From Phycisphaerae bacterium (GTDB lineage Bacteria; Planctomycetota; Phycisphaerae; UBA1845; UTPLA1), in assembly GCA_029259995.1 (NCBI GenBank), contig JAJDEC010000649.1:1-15567 (forward strand): 15,567 bases of DNA. Direction: 5' to 3'. A program made the position numbers and the translations under genes. This document shows positions 1 to 7,718 of the stretch, in pieces. Position 1 is the stretch's first letter, and the number at the start of each line of letters is the position of its first letter. The notes below the pieces were generated by a model. That model saw nothing but the letters and a program-made list of their open reading frames with translations. It was not told where the DNA came from and searched no databases.

Positions 1-40
1 CTGCGCGCGAATTGTCACTGGCAGTCAGGACTCCATCGGT

Positions 41-1372
41 ATGAGAGCGCGGCTCTTTCAAGCCTGGTATTACCTCAAGTCCAGCTACTGGTTCATCCCG
101 ACGCTGATGTCCATCACGGCCGCGATCACGGCCTTTGTCTGTGTCGCCATCGATCGCCACGTCGGCGGCGAAGGACTCCGCGACATCCCCTACCTCTACA
201 CGAGCACGCCGGAGGCCGCCCGCACGCTGCTCGCCACCATCGCGGGTTCGATGATTACCGTGGCCGGCGTCACATTCGCCATCACGATTTCGTCGGTCGG
301 CTACGCCACGGCGCAATTCGGTCCCCGTATTCTCACGAATTTCATGCGCGATCGCGGCAATCAGGTCAGCCTCGGCGCATTCCTTGCGAATTTCCTCTAC
401 TGCCTGCTGGTGCTTCGCAGCGTGCAGTCGCCGGTTGAAGAATACGAATCCGTCGGCGTCTTCATTCCGCACATCGCCATCGTCGTCGGTATGGTTGCGA
501 CCATCAGCTGCGCCGGCATCCTCATCTACTATATCCATCACATCCCCGAGTCGATCCACGTCGCCAACGTCCTCCACGCCATCGGCCGTGAACTCGACAA
601 GAAGATCGATCAGCTGTTCCCGCAAGAAGTGGGCCACGGCGTCAACGCCGACGACGCCGACGACGTGCCCGATGCGGAACAGCTAGCGACCGAACATTCG
701 AAGGAAATTCGCATCGAGTCCAGGGCGTCGGGGTATGTTCAGACACTCGACGACGAAGGCCTGATTGACATCGCGACGGAGGCAGACATTGTTGTCACGC
801 TGCACTGTCGCCCCGGAGACTTCGTCTATCCCGGCACGGCGCTGGCGACGATCCATGACGTGACTGATACCGGGGATGACCTCCGCGATCGCGTTCACAA
901 CGTCTTCGCACTCGGGGCGCAGCGCACGCCCGACCAGGACAATCGATTTCTTGTGAATGAGCTCGTCGAAATTGCCGCCCGGGCCTTGTCGCCTGGGCAG
1001 AATGATCCGTACACGGCAATCTCCGCGATCGACTGGCTGAAGTCTGCGCTGGCGAAGCGGCTCGGTCGCGGGACGCCCTCGACAAGGCGCGTCGACAAGA
1101 ATCAGCGGCTGCGCGTGATTGCGAAGACCTCGACGCATGACGACATGATCAACGACTACGCCGATCAGCTCCGCCCCTACGCGATCACGGATCGCAACGC
1201 GGGGCTCGCATTCATGCAGAGTCTCGTGGACTTGTCGAACGGTCCGGCGACGGCCGCCGCCCGCGCCCGACTGCGCATGAAGGCAAATGAATTTCTCGAT
1301 GGTGCGGAATCGCAGAAGTGGCAGCGTTGCGATCTGGAAGCGGTCAAAAAGCTGATTGCAAACATGACGTAG
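41..1372 (+). CDS. DUF2254 family membrane protein
   Basis: Protein of 443 aa that I recognise as a DUF2254 (predicted membrane protein) family member; the biochemical role of the family is unknown. Four hydrophobic segments lie in the N-terminal part, at about residues 16-37, 59-88, 108-127 and 143-167. The second carries the conserved-looking stretch GSMITVAGVTFAITISSVGY, followed by GPRILTNFMRDRGNQ, which is typical of the family. The C-terminal 270 residues are soluble, with an acidic linker near 200-215 and then a globular part containing the motif LSPGQNDPYTAISAIDWL, also family-typical. The length fits the family (about 400-450 aa). The ATG has only a weak AGGA 10 nt upstream, and the window edge hides any promoter. 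The gene converges on trkH with 94 bp between stops. Family call firm, function unknown. Confidence 0.88.
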   Translation: MRARLFQAWYYLKSSYWFIPTLMSITAAITAFVCVAIDRHVGGEGLRDIPYLYTSTPEAARTLLATIAGSMITVAGVTFAITISSVGYATAQFGPRILTNFMRDRGNQVSLGAFLANFLYCLLVLRSVQSPVEEYESVGVFIPHIAIVVGMVATISCAGILIYYIHHIPESIHVANVLHAIGRELDKKIDQLFPQEVGHGVNADDADDVPDAEQLATEHSKEIRIESRASGYVQTLDDEGLIDIATEADIVVTLHCRPGDFVYPGTALATIHDVTDTGDDLRDRVHNVFALGAQRTPDQDNRFLVNELVEIAARALSPGQNDPYTAISAIDWLKSALAKRLGRGTPSTRRVDKNQRLRVIAKTSTHDDMINDYADQLRPYAITDRNAGLAFMQSLVDLSNGPATAAARARLRMKANEFLDGAESQKWQRCDLEAVKKLIANMT

Positions 1373-1466
1373 GCACACACGTCGGCGTCACGAGAACCGG
1401 CGTCTGTTCAATTGCACATGATGCGGCGATTCACTCGAAGGAGTATTTTCGCGCGATCAGGCTGAA

Positions 1467-3005
1467 TCAGTTTCCACGCCAGAATCGCGGCTGCAACAGG
1501 ACAATGATGGCAAATACCTCGAGTCGGCCCAGCGCCATCAGCAACGAAAGGACGATCTTGCTTCCGTCTGTCAGCCAGCCGTAATTTTCAATGGCCCCGA
1601 CCTTGGCGAGCCCGGGACCGATCGTGCATAGCGTTGCGAGGCAACTGGTGGAGGCCGTCGTGACGTCGATGGCATCATCGGGTTCGAGAAGCATGATCAG
1701 GCACGTCCCGACACATAGAAGGACGACAACACCGAGTACATAGGCAATCGTACTGAGCCGTAATTCGGGCGATATGGCGCTCCCGCCGAGGCGCAGCGGT
1801 CGCACAACGTTGGGCCGAAAGATGTGCTCAATCTCCGCGGCCATGACCTTGATTGCAATCCAGATTCGGATCACTTTGACGCCGCCGCTGGTCGATCCGG
1901 CCGATCCGCCGACTAACATCAGGGCCAGCAACACGATCTTTGCCAACGTGGGCCAGTGATTGAAGTCGGCGGTGCCGAATCCCGTCGTCGTCTGAATCGA
2001 TACGGTCGTGAACACGCCGTGTCGCACTGCCTGGCCGACAGACGGTTCGACGGACTCGCCCGTCGTCAGGTGAAGTGTCTGGGACACCAGGCAGAGTACG
2101 ACAATCAGCGCGCCGCCGCCCATCAGCGCCAGATAGAGGCGCAATTCCGTATCGCGCCAGACCGACTGCACGCGACGCGTCATGAGCTGGTAATAGAGGC
2201 CGAAGTTCACGCCCGCCACGATCATGAAGAAGATAACGATGATGTCGACGGCGACGGAATTGAATCCGCCGACGCTTGAATCGACGGTACTGAATCCGCC
2301 CGTTGCCAGCGTTGCCATGGTATGGCACAGCGCATGAAACCAGTCCATTCCCGCAAGCCGCAACGCGATTGTCTGGATGACAGTGAGCCCCAGGTAGATA
2401 AACCAGAGTATCCTCGCAGTCTGGCGGATGTGCGGGTGAACGCCTTCGGGATCTGGTCCTGGGGCCTCGATCTGAAAGAGCCGCTTGCCGCCGACGCCCA
2501 TGGCAGGCAGGACGGCGACGAACAGGACGACGATGCCCAGTCCCCCAAGCCAGTGCGTCAATGCACGCCAGAGGAGAATGGTCCGGGGAAGCGTGTCGAT
2601 ACCGGTCAGGATGGTTGCGCCCGTCGTCGTCAGCCCGCTCATGGATTCGAAATAGCAGTTGACCGGGGACAGGAATCGATGCGCCGGAAACTCGTCGCCC
2701 GCGAGACATGCCCAGACGAAATACGGTAAGCCCGCGAGCGCCGCACCGAACAACCAGCTGGCGGCGACAAGCAGCAGCGCCTCCCGGCGTCTCAGCGCGC
2801 CGCGATCCGAACGCCCTGCCAACCAGAGGACGCCGCCGCCGAGGATTCCGATCACACCGCTGATGAGCAGCGCCCCTGCGGCCCTTGATTCCCGGGCGTC
2901 GCCCATGAGAACGACGGCTCCGCTCCAGGTCGCGACAAGCAGGATGATCGCGCTGAGGACCATGAACAGAAGTCCGAGATGCTTGCCGGCAAGGCGGTAA
3001 TTCAC
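1467..3005 (-). CDS. trkH: TrkH-type potassium uptake channel subunit
   Basis: Integral membrane K+-translocating subunit of the Trk/Ktr system, 512 aa, a normal length for TrkH. All four pore-loop signatures of the superfamily are visible, each with its filter glycine: TTTGAT (126-131), ATGG (234-237), TTTGFGT (339-345) and TLCTIGPG (458-465). The conserved HWLGGLGIVV follows the first loop (151-160). About ten hydrophobic helices are evident. The start is GTG at 3005, only 5 nt after the trkA stop, with no strong Shine-Dalgarno of its own, so translation is probably coupled to trkA. It forms a two-gene operon with trkA, whose cytosolic product gates this channel. The downstream gene (DUF2254) is convergent. 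Identification is firm; whether it is H+- or Na+-coupled cannot be seen. Confidence 0.96.
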   Translation of the reverse strand: MNYRLAGKHLGLLFMVLSAIILLVATWSGAVVLMGDARESRAAGALLISGVIGILGGGVLWLAGRSDRGALRRREALLLVAASWLFGAALAGLPYFVWACLAGDEFPAHRFLSPVNCYFESMSGLTTTGATILTGIDTLPRTILLWRALTHWLGGLGIVVLFVAVLPAMGVGGKRLFQIEAPGPDPEGVHPHIRQTARILWFIYLGLTVIQTIALRLAGMDWFHALCHTMATLATGGFSTVDSSVGGFNSVAVDIIVIFFMIVAGVNFGLYYQLMTRRVQSVWRDTELRLYLALMGGGALIVVLCLVSQTLHLTTGESVEPSVGQAVRHGVFTTVSIQTTTGFGTADFNHWPTLAKIVLLALMLVGGSAGSTSGGVKVIRIWIAIKVMAAEIEHIFRPNVVRPLRLGGSAISPELRLSTIAYVLGVVVLLCVGTCLIMLLEPDDAIDVTTASTSCLATLCTIGPGLAKVGAIENYGWLTDGSKIVLSLLMALGRLEVFAIIVLLQPRFWRGN

Positions 3006-3010
3006 GTCGC

Positions 3011-4351
3011 TTATCCAATACCAAATATGGATTTGAGTTTCGATTCCATGCCGTGTTGACCGGCGACGAGGAGCGTGTCACCGGCACGGACATCGTCATC
3101 ACGGCCGGGAACGCGCACATCGTCTCCACGGCGGATGGCCGTGATGATCCAATGCGGGGCGAGCGTCACGTCTTTCAACGGCTTATTGAGAATCTCGGAA
3201 TTTGGCCCGACATCGACCTGAAACAGATCGAGAACGCCCTTTGCGAGAGACGCCATGAATTTGATTGGCCGCTCGTCAATCACGCGTTCGATCTCCGTGA
3301 CGGCGACGCGTCTCGGACTGAAGCTGCGATCAATATTCACGTTCTTGTAGAGGTGGAGGTATTTCGGTCGTTGAACGAGAACGATCGTCTCCTTCACGCC
3401 CATGCTCTTGGCCCAGGCGCTGCCCAGGATGTTCTGTTCGTCGTCGTCGAGTAGCGCGACGAAGACATCGGCGTTGGCGATGTTCTCCTCTGCGAAGATG
3501 TTCGGATCTGTCGGATCGGCGTGAATGACTGTGACCCAGTCCAGTTTGTCCGCCAGTTCCTCCGCACGGGCGCGGTCGGTTTCGAAAAGTCGAATCGCGA
3601 AATTCCGACCGCGAAGGGATCGGCAAAGCCAGACGGCAAGGGCCGGGCCTCCCATGATGACGACGTCGCTGCGCGACAGTTTCTCGTTATGGAACATCCG
3701 CCGCGCTTCCTGAAACGTATCGCTGTTGCCGGCAAGAATCGCAAGATCCCCCGGCTTCAGCGCCGTGTTCGCATCCGGCAGAAAGACGTATTTGTTGCGT
3801 GTGAGGGCCAGGAGCAGCGTACCGCGGGGAATCGTGAGTTCCGACAGCGGCACGTCGATGGCCGGCGCTTCGGGGCTGACTTCAAATTCCTGAATCTCGA
3901 TGCGTCCGCGTGCGAAGTTCTCGATCGCCAGGGCGCCAGGATTTCGCAGCGTTTGGGCAATCGCAATGGCTGTTGAATACTCGGGGCAGATCATGCGATC
4001 AATGCCCAGGTGCTTCAGGTAGTCGAGTCCCTGATTTTCAAAATAGGCGCGATGATGGACACGGGCGATCGTCCGCCGCGCGCCGACGCCCTTCGCCAGG
4101 CTCACGGTCAAGAGATTGACTTCGTCGCGATCCGTCGCGGCAATCAGCAGATCGGCATCGGCGCAGCCGGCTTCGCGGAGAATCCACGCTTCGGCGCAAT
4201 TCCCCTGCAGCGTTCCAACATCCAGCGTGTCCTCGATACGCTTCAGTCGATCCCCGTCGCTGTCGATCACAGTGATGTTGTGGTTCGCGGCCGCGAGTTG
4301 CTCGGCGGCATAGCTGCCGACCTGCCCCGCGCCGCAGATCACAATGTTCAT
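3011..4351 (-). CDS. trkA: TrkA, NAD-binding regulatory subunit of Trk K+ uptake
   Basis: Peripheral cytoplasmic regulator of TrkH, 446 aa, close to the usual ~458. It has the double-RCK layout: TrkA_N 1 (about 1-120, Rossmann motif GAGQVG at 7-12 and acidic D30 ending the second strand), TrkA_C 1 (about 145-225), TrkA_N 2 (about 230-345) and TrkA_C 2 (about 365-446). The second Rossmann loop reads GGPALA instead of GxGxxG, so nucleotide binding there is probably altered. The frame is open to an ATG at 4417, but the start at 4351 is preferred: the protein then begins MNIVICGAGQVG as TrkA should, an AGGAG lies 6 nt upstream, and a TATAAT box lies between the two candidate starts. First gene of the trkA-trkH operon. 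Confidence 0.95.
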   Translation of the reverse strand: MNIVICGAGQVGSYAAEQLAAANHNITVIDSDGDRLKRIEDTLDVGTLQGNCAEAWILREAGCADADLLIAATDRDEVNLLTVSLAKGVGARRTIARVHHRAYFENQGLDYLKHLGIDRMICPEYSTAIAIAQTLRNPGALAIENFARGRIEIQEFEVSPEAPAIDVPLSELTIPRGTLLLALTRNKYVFLPDANTALKPGDLAILAGNSDTFQEARRMFHNEKLSRSDVVIMGGPALAVWLCRSLRGRNFAIRLFETDRARAEELADKLDWVTVIHADPTDPNIFAEENIANADVFVALLDDDEQNILGSAWAKSMGVKETIVLVQRPKYLHLYKNVNIDRSFSPRRVAVTEIERVIDERPIKFMASLAKGVLDLFQVDVGPNSEILNKPLKDVTLAPHWIITAIRRGDDVRVPGRDDDVRAGDTLLVAGQHGMESKLKSIFGIG

Positions 4352-4357
4352 TTCTGG

Positions 4358-4362
4358 CTCCT
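4358..4362 (-). promoter_or_regulatory. Shine-Dalgarno fixing the trkA start
   Basis: AGGAG on the - strand, 6 nt before the ATG at 4351. It argues for this start over the in-frame ATG 66 bp further upstream. Confidence 0.75.
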
Positions 4363-4402
4363 GACTACCCAGATCATCGGTCATTTTCGGGCATGACGCG
4401 GG

Positions 4403-4408
4403 ATTATA
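4403..4408 (-). promoter_or_regulatory. Candidate -10 box for trkA-trkH
   Basis: A perfect TATAAT on the - strand, 51 nt upstream of the trkA ATG, in an otherwise GC-rich gap. It would place transcription start near 4396. I see no good -35 hexamer at 16-18 nt spacing, so this could be an activator-dependent promoter or chance. Confidence 0.35.
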
Positions 4409-4629
4409 TCGATGCATGGAATGAACAATCGCCTGAACTGCCGAAGGCGCTGGAAACGCCTCAACCTGATCATGCCGACCGATAACAGCCGTGCTGCGAT
4501 CCTACTCGGACCCATGGAGTGACCGATGGATCGTTAAGCCCGCAGTGCGGAATCCAACTCGAGTCAGTCTTGACGAGCGCGCCTTCAATCAGACTCTCGA
4601 AAATCCGCCCGGCAGGAGGCTGTCCGACG

Positions 4630-5883
4630 TCAGACGGAATCGTCGGAAAGAGTGCTCGAACGACGCATCGCGAGCAGGATCGGCAGCCCCACCAGCGATA
4701 GGCCGCTCATGGCCGCAAACATGGCCGCGTAGCCCCATCGGGCCGCCAGGGCGCCGCCGGCGAAGACGGCCCACGATTCGCAGAGATTCGTCGCCCCCAT
4801 GAATGCGCTGAACTGCGTGCCGCCAAGCCGCGGGTCGGTCATGTCCATGAGCAGTGCGTACGAAGAAGCGGTGAACAGACCGATGATGAAGTAGAGAAGG
4901 CCGAGGGCTGCGTAGATAAGCGTCGTACCACCTGCGATCCTGTGCGCCGCCAGCGAGACGAGACAGCCCGCGACGACGAGCGCTACGATCGTCGCCGCCA
5001 CGAAGCGCCGCTTGCCGAGACGATCCGACGCCCAGCCGCCGATCAGCGCGCCAACGAGTGTCAGACCGATGACAGGGCCGAGATAGAACTGGCCGATCGA
5101 TGCCGTCGACTCGCCCGCGTCGGTCAGGCAGGGCCCGAAGAAAGCGCCGATCGCCTCGAATCCCGCCGCCGCCGTCGCTGCGAAGAGGAGGCCGAACCAC
5201 GTCGCCGGGCTTGCGGCCGCGGCGATCAGCGACGCACGAAAACCCTGCACGCGCAGGTCCACGGCGTCTGTCGCGCCGGGTTCGCTTTCGCGCGTGAACG
5301 CGATGACGAGCGTCGTCGTCATCCAGATGGCCGCAATCATCAGCAGGAGGACGTTGGCGAGTCCAATACGTTGAACGAGCATCAGGGCGACGCCGCCGAA
5401 GATCGCCCGCCCCACGAGCATGCCCGCCTGCATCCAGCCGTTCAGAGTCCCGCGCTCCTGCGACGGCGCGCTGGCAATGCACAACGCGTCGACGGCGACA
5501 TCCTGTGTCGCGGCGCAAACGGCATGCAGGATCAGGACCCAGCGCAGCAGTTGGAAGTCGTTGAAGACGTCAGCATTGAGAAGTGGAATCAGTGTCAGGC
5601 CCATCATCAGCTGGGCCGAGACGATCCACGCCCGAAAGCCCCACACGCGCGAACGCAGCGTGTCGACCAGCGGGGCCCAGAGAAACTTCAGCGCCCAAGG
5701 CAGGACCAGCAGGGCCGACATCTCGCCGATGACGGCGACATCGACGCCGCGCTCACGCAGCAACGTCGGCATCGCCCACCAGATAAAACCGATCGGCGCA
5801 CCTTCGCTGAAATACAACGCGCCGAAGAGAAATCGACGCCCGCGTCGGCTCGCCAGCAGGTTGGGCCGCCGCCCGTCAGACAT
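4630..5883 (-). CDS. MFS transporter of the AmpG/PAT (acetyl-CoA transporter-like) type
   Basis: Inner-membrane transporter of 417 aa with about 12 hydrophobic helices. The family signatures are clear: LYFSEGAP (23-30), LPWALKFLWAPLVD (61-74) and the ATQDVAVDA stretch (125-133), all typical of the AmpG muropeptide permeases and their PAT/RhtX-like relatives. The substrate cannot be read from sequence; AmpG itself imports GlcNAc-anhydroMurNAc peptides, while RhtX/FptX members import siderophores. The frame runs further upstream to 6003, but the ATG at 5883 is preferred: it has GGAG 4 nt upstream, begins a normal MFS N-terminus and overlaps the stop of the GNAT-nitrilase gene by 8 nt. That overlap implies co-translation with the upstream enzyme. 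Family firm, substrate unknown. Confidence 0.9.
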   Translation of the reverse strand: MSDGRRPNLLASRRGRRFLFGALYFSEGAPIGFIWWAMPTLLRERGVDVAVIGEMSALLVLPWALKFLWAPLVDTLRSRVWGFRAWIVSAQLMMGLTLIPLLNADVFNDFQLLRWVLILHAVCAATQDVAVDALCIASAPSQERGTLNGWMQAGMLVGRAIFGGVALMLVQRIGLANVLLLMIAAIWMTTTLVIAFTRESEPGATDAVDLRVQGFRASLIAAAASPATWFGLLFAATAAAGFEAIGAFFGPCLTDAGESTASIGQFYLGPVIGLTLVGALIGGWASDRLGKRRFVAATIVALVVAGCLVSLAAHRIAGGTTLIYAALGLLYFIIGLFTASSYALLMDMTDPRLGGTQFSAFMGATNLCESWAVFAGGALAARWGYAAMFAAMSGLSLVGLPILLAMRRSSTLSDDSV

Positions 5884-7432
5884 GCAGCTCCGTGCCGTCG
5901 CCGCCCTTGTAGTGAATCTGGTACAGGTCCTTGCGCCGATCCTTCCACATCGTGACAGAGCCATCCGCGCGCAATCGACGCAGGGCTTCGAGATCGACGT
6001 CATTCACAACAAGAGTTTCGACATTCTCGCCACTCTCGGCCGCGATGGCGTCGCGGGCGAAGGCAAAGTCCGACGGCGTGTAGATGCCCGACTGCGCGTA
6101 GTGGACGTCGGCGTTGTCGACGAAGGGCAGATTTCCCGTGCAGCCGGCTGTCGCCACGTAGACTTCGTTCTCGATCGCGCGGGCCTGGGCGCAGTGGCGA
6201 ACGCGCAGATACGCGTATCGCTCGTCGGTATTGAACGGCACGAAGATGATCCGCGCCCCCAGCGCCGTCGCCACGCGGGCCAGCTCCGGAAACTCGATGT
6301 CGTAGCAGATAAGGATGGCGACTTTGCCGCGATCGGTATCGAAAACCTCGACCGTGTTGCCGGGGGAAAGGCCCCACCACTTCCTCTCACTCGGCGTGAT
6401 GTGCAGCTTGTACTGCTTACCGATGCTTCCGTCGCGCTGAAAGAGGAAGGACACGTTGTAGAGCCGTTCATCCTCCTGGACGAAATGCGATCCGCCGATG
6501 ATGTTGACGCTGTACTTCATGGCGAGGCGCGTGAAGAGGTCGAGGTATTGCGGCGTGTATTCCGCGAGCTTGCGCGCGGCGAGACCTGGGCGCTCATACT
6601 TGATCGTTGACAGCAACTGCGACGTGATGAGCTCCGGAAAGACGAGGAAGTCGGCGGCGCAGTCCGAGGCCGTATCGACGAAGAACTCGCATTGCGTGGC
6701 GAATTCGTCGAAGTCCTCGATCGTTCGCATGCCGTATTGCACGAGCGACAGCCGTACAGGCGAAACGGCCCGAAAGCGACGCGGCCGATCCTTGACGTGA
6801 TCGAGATTGACCCACTCCAGAAACGTCGCATAGCCGCGCGACGCTTCGTCGGCAGGGAAGTAATTCGGGATGAGGCTCCGCAGTGTGAAACCGTTCGACA
6901 ACTGGACAGTCAACACAGGATCCGTCAGTTCCTTGCGCACGACGCGCTCGACGTATTCGCGTGCGGATATCTCTTCCGCGTGTTTGCCGTAGCCCGGAAT
7001 GCGGCCGCCGATGATGATCGAATGCAGATTCATGTGTCGGCAGATTTCCTTGCGGGCGTCGTAAAGCCGGCGCGCAAGGCGCATGCCGCGGAATTCGGGA
7101 TCGACCATGATCTCGATGCCGTAGAGCGTGTCGCCCGCGGGATCGTGATTGCGGATGTATCCGCCATCCGCAATCTCCTTCCAGTTCTGCCAGTCTTCGT
7201 AGTCGTCGAAGTCAACGATCAGATTGTTGGACGATGCAACGACCTTGCCGTCGAACTCCACGCACAACTGGCCTTCGGGAAACAGCGCGAGCTGGCTCTC
7301 GATCTGATCCTTCTCCCACGGGTGCATCCCTGGAAAGCATCGCAATGCCATGTCGCGAATCGCGTCGTAGTCTTCGATCCTGATGCCGCGTATGACGATT
7401 CGTTGTTCCGCCATGTCTGCCTGATCCGCCAT
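5876..7432 (-). CDS. Bifunctional GNAT acetyltransferase / carbon-nitrogen hydrolase (YhcX-like)
   Basis: Fusion protein of 518 aa. Residues about 10-200 are a GNAT domain with the acetyl-CoA-binding strand-loop-helix at about 106-126 (VDPEFRGMRLARRLYDA). Residues about 223-500 are a nitrilase-superfamily amidohydrolase with the full Glu-Lys-Cys catalytic set: E267 in FPELIT, K342 in YKLHITPSER and C376 in ILICYDIEFPEL. This architecture matches the known GNAT/carbon-nitrogen hydrolase fusions such as Bacillus YhcX, whose substrate is not established as far as I know. Expected chemistry is acyl transfer to an amine plus hydrolysis of an amide, in the cytoplasm. The ATG at 7432 has GGGAG 7 nt upstream. 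Its stop lies inside the start of the MFS transporter gene, so the two are probably co-expressed. No catalytic residue is missing. Confidence 0.93.
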   Translation of the reverse strand: MADQADMAEQRIVIRGIRIEDYDAIRDMALRCFPGMHPWEKDQIESQLALFPEGQLCVEFDGKVVASSNNLIVDFDDYEDWQNWKEIADGGYIRNHDPAGDTLYGIEIMVDPEFRGMRLARRLYDARKEICRHMNLHSIIIGGRIPGYGKHAEEISAREYVERVVRKELTDPVLTVQLSNGFTLRSLIPNYFPADEASRGYATFLEWVNLDHVKDRPRRFRAVSPVRLSLVQYGMRTIEDFDEFATQCEFFVDTASDCAADFLVFPELITSQLLSTIKYERPGLAARKLAEYTPQYLDLFTRLAMKYSVNIIGGSHFVQEDERLYNVSFLFQRDGSIGKQYKLHITPSERKWWGLSPGNTVEVFDTDRGKVAILICYDIEFPELARVATALGARIIFVPFNTDERYAYLRVRHCAQARAIENEVYVATAGCTGNLPFVDNADVHYAQSGIYTPSDFAFARDAIAAESGENVETLVVNDVDLEALRRLRADGSVTMWKDRRKDLYQIHYKGGDGTELHV

Positions 7433-7718
7433 TCCGTTACTCCCGCCTCACATCCAATGGACGTAGAATCCTGGGTCCGCTCACTGCTTCACGCTGTTTG
7501 ATCGTCGTGCCGCGATGAGACGTTGTTCACCTGTTTCGTCGACGAGGGCCGCGCCGGATGCGTCGACCCACGTCGCGAATAACGTATCAGCGGATGACCA
7601 ATGATGATAGTGGGACTTGTCCGGGTACCTATTCCGGCGGCGGATTGCCTGTGGACGGCTTCAGGAGATACGCTGTCGGCGTCGCAAGAGGAAGACGCGG
7701 GCGGATGACGCGGCCAGC

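Noticed and set aside
4942..6610. Long + strand frames (337 and 396 codons) opposite the MFS and GNAT-nitrilase genes
   Set aside because: Translations are Arg/Ala/Asp-rich with no domain, and the opposite strand carries clear families with intact motifs; this is a by-product of high GC.
7538..7567. Inverted repeat GTCGACG/CGTCGAC with a 16-bp centre as a terminator
   Set aside because: Long loop, no T-run on either strand, and such GC-rich 7-mers are frequent here.
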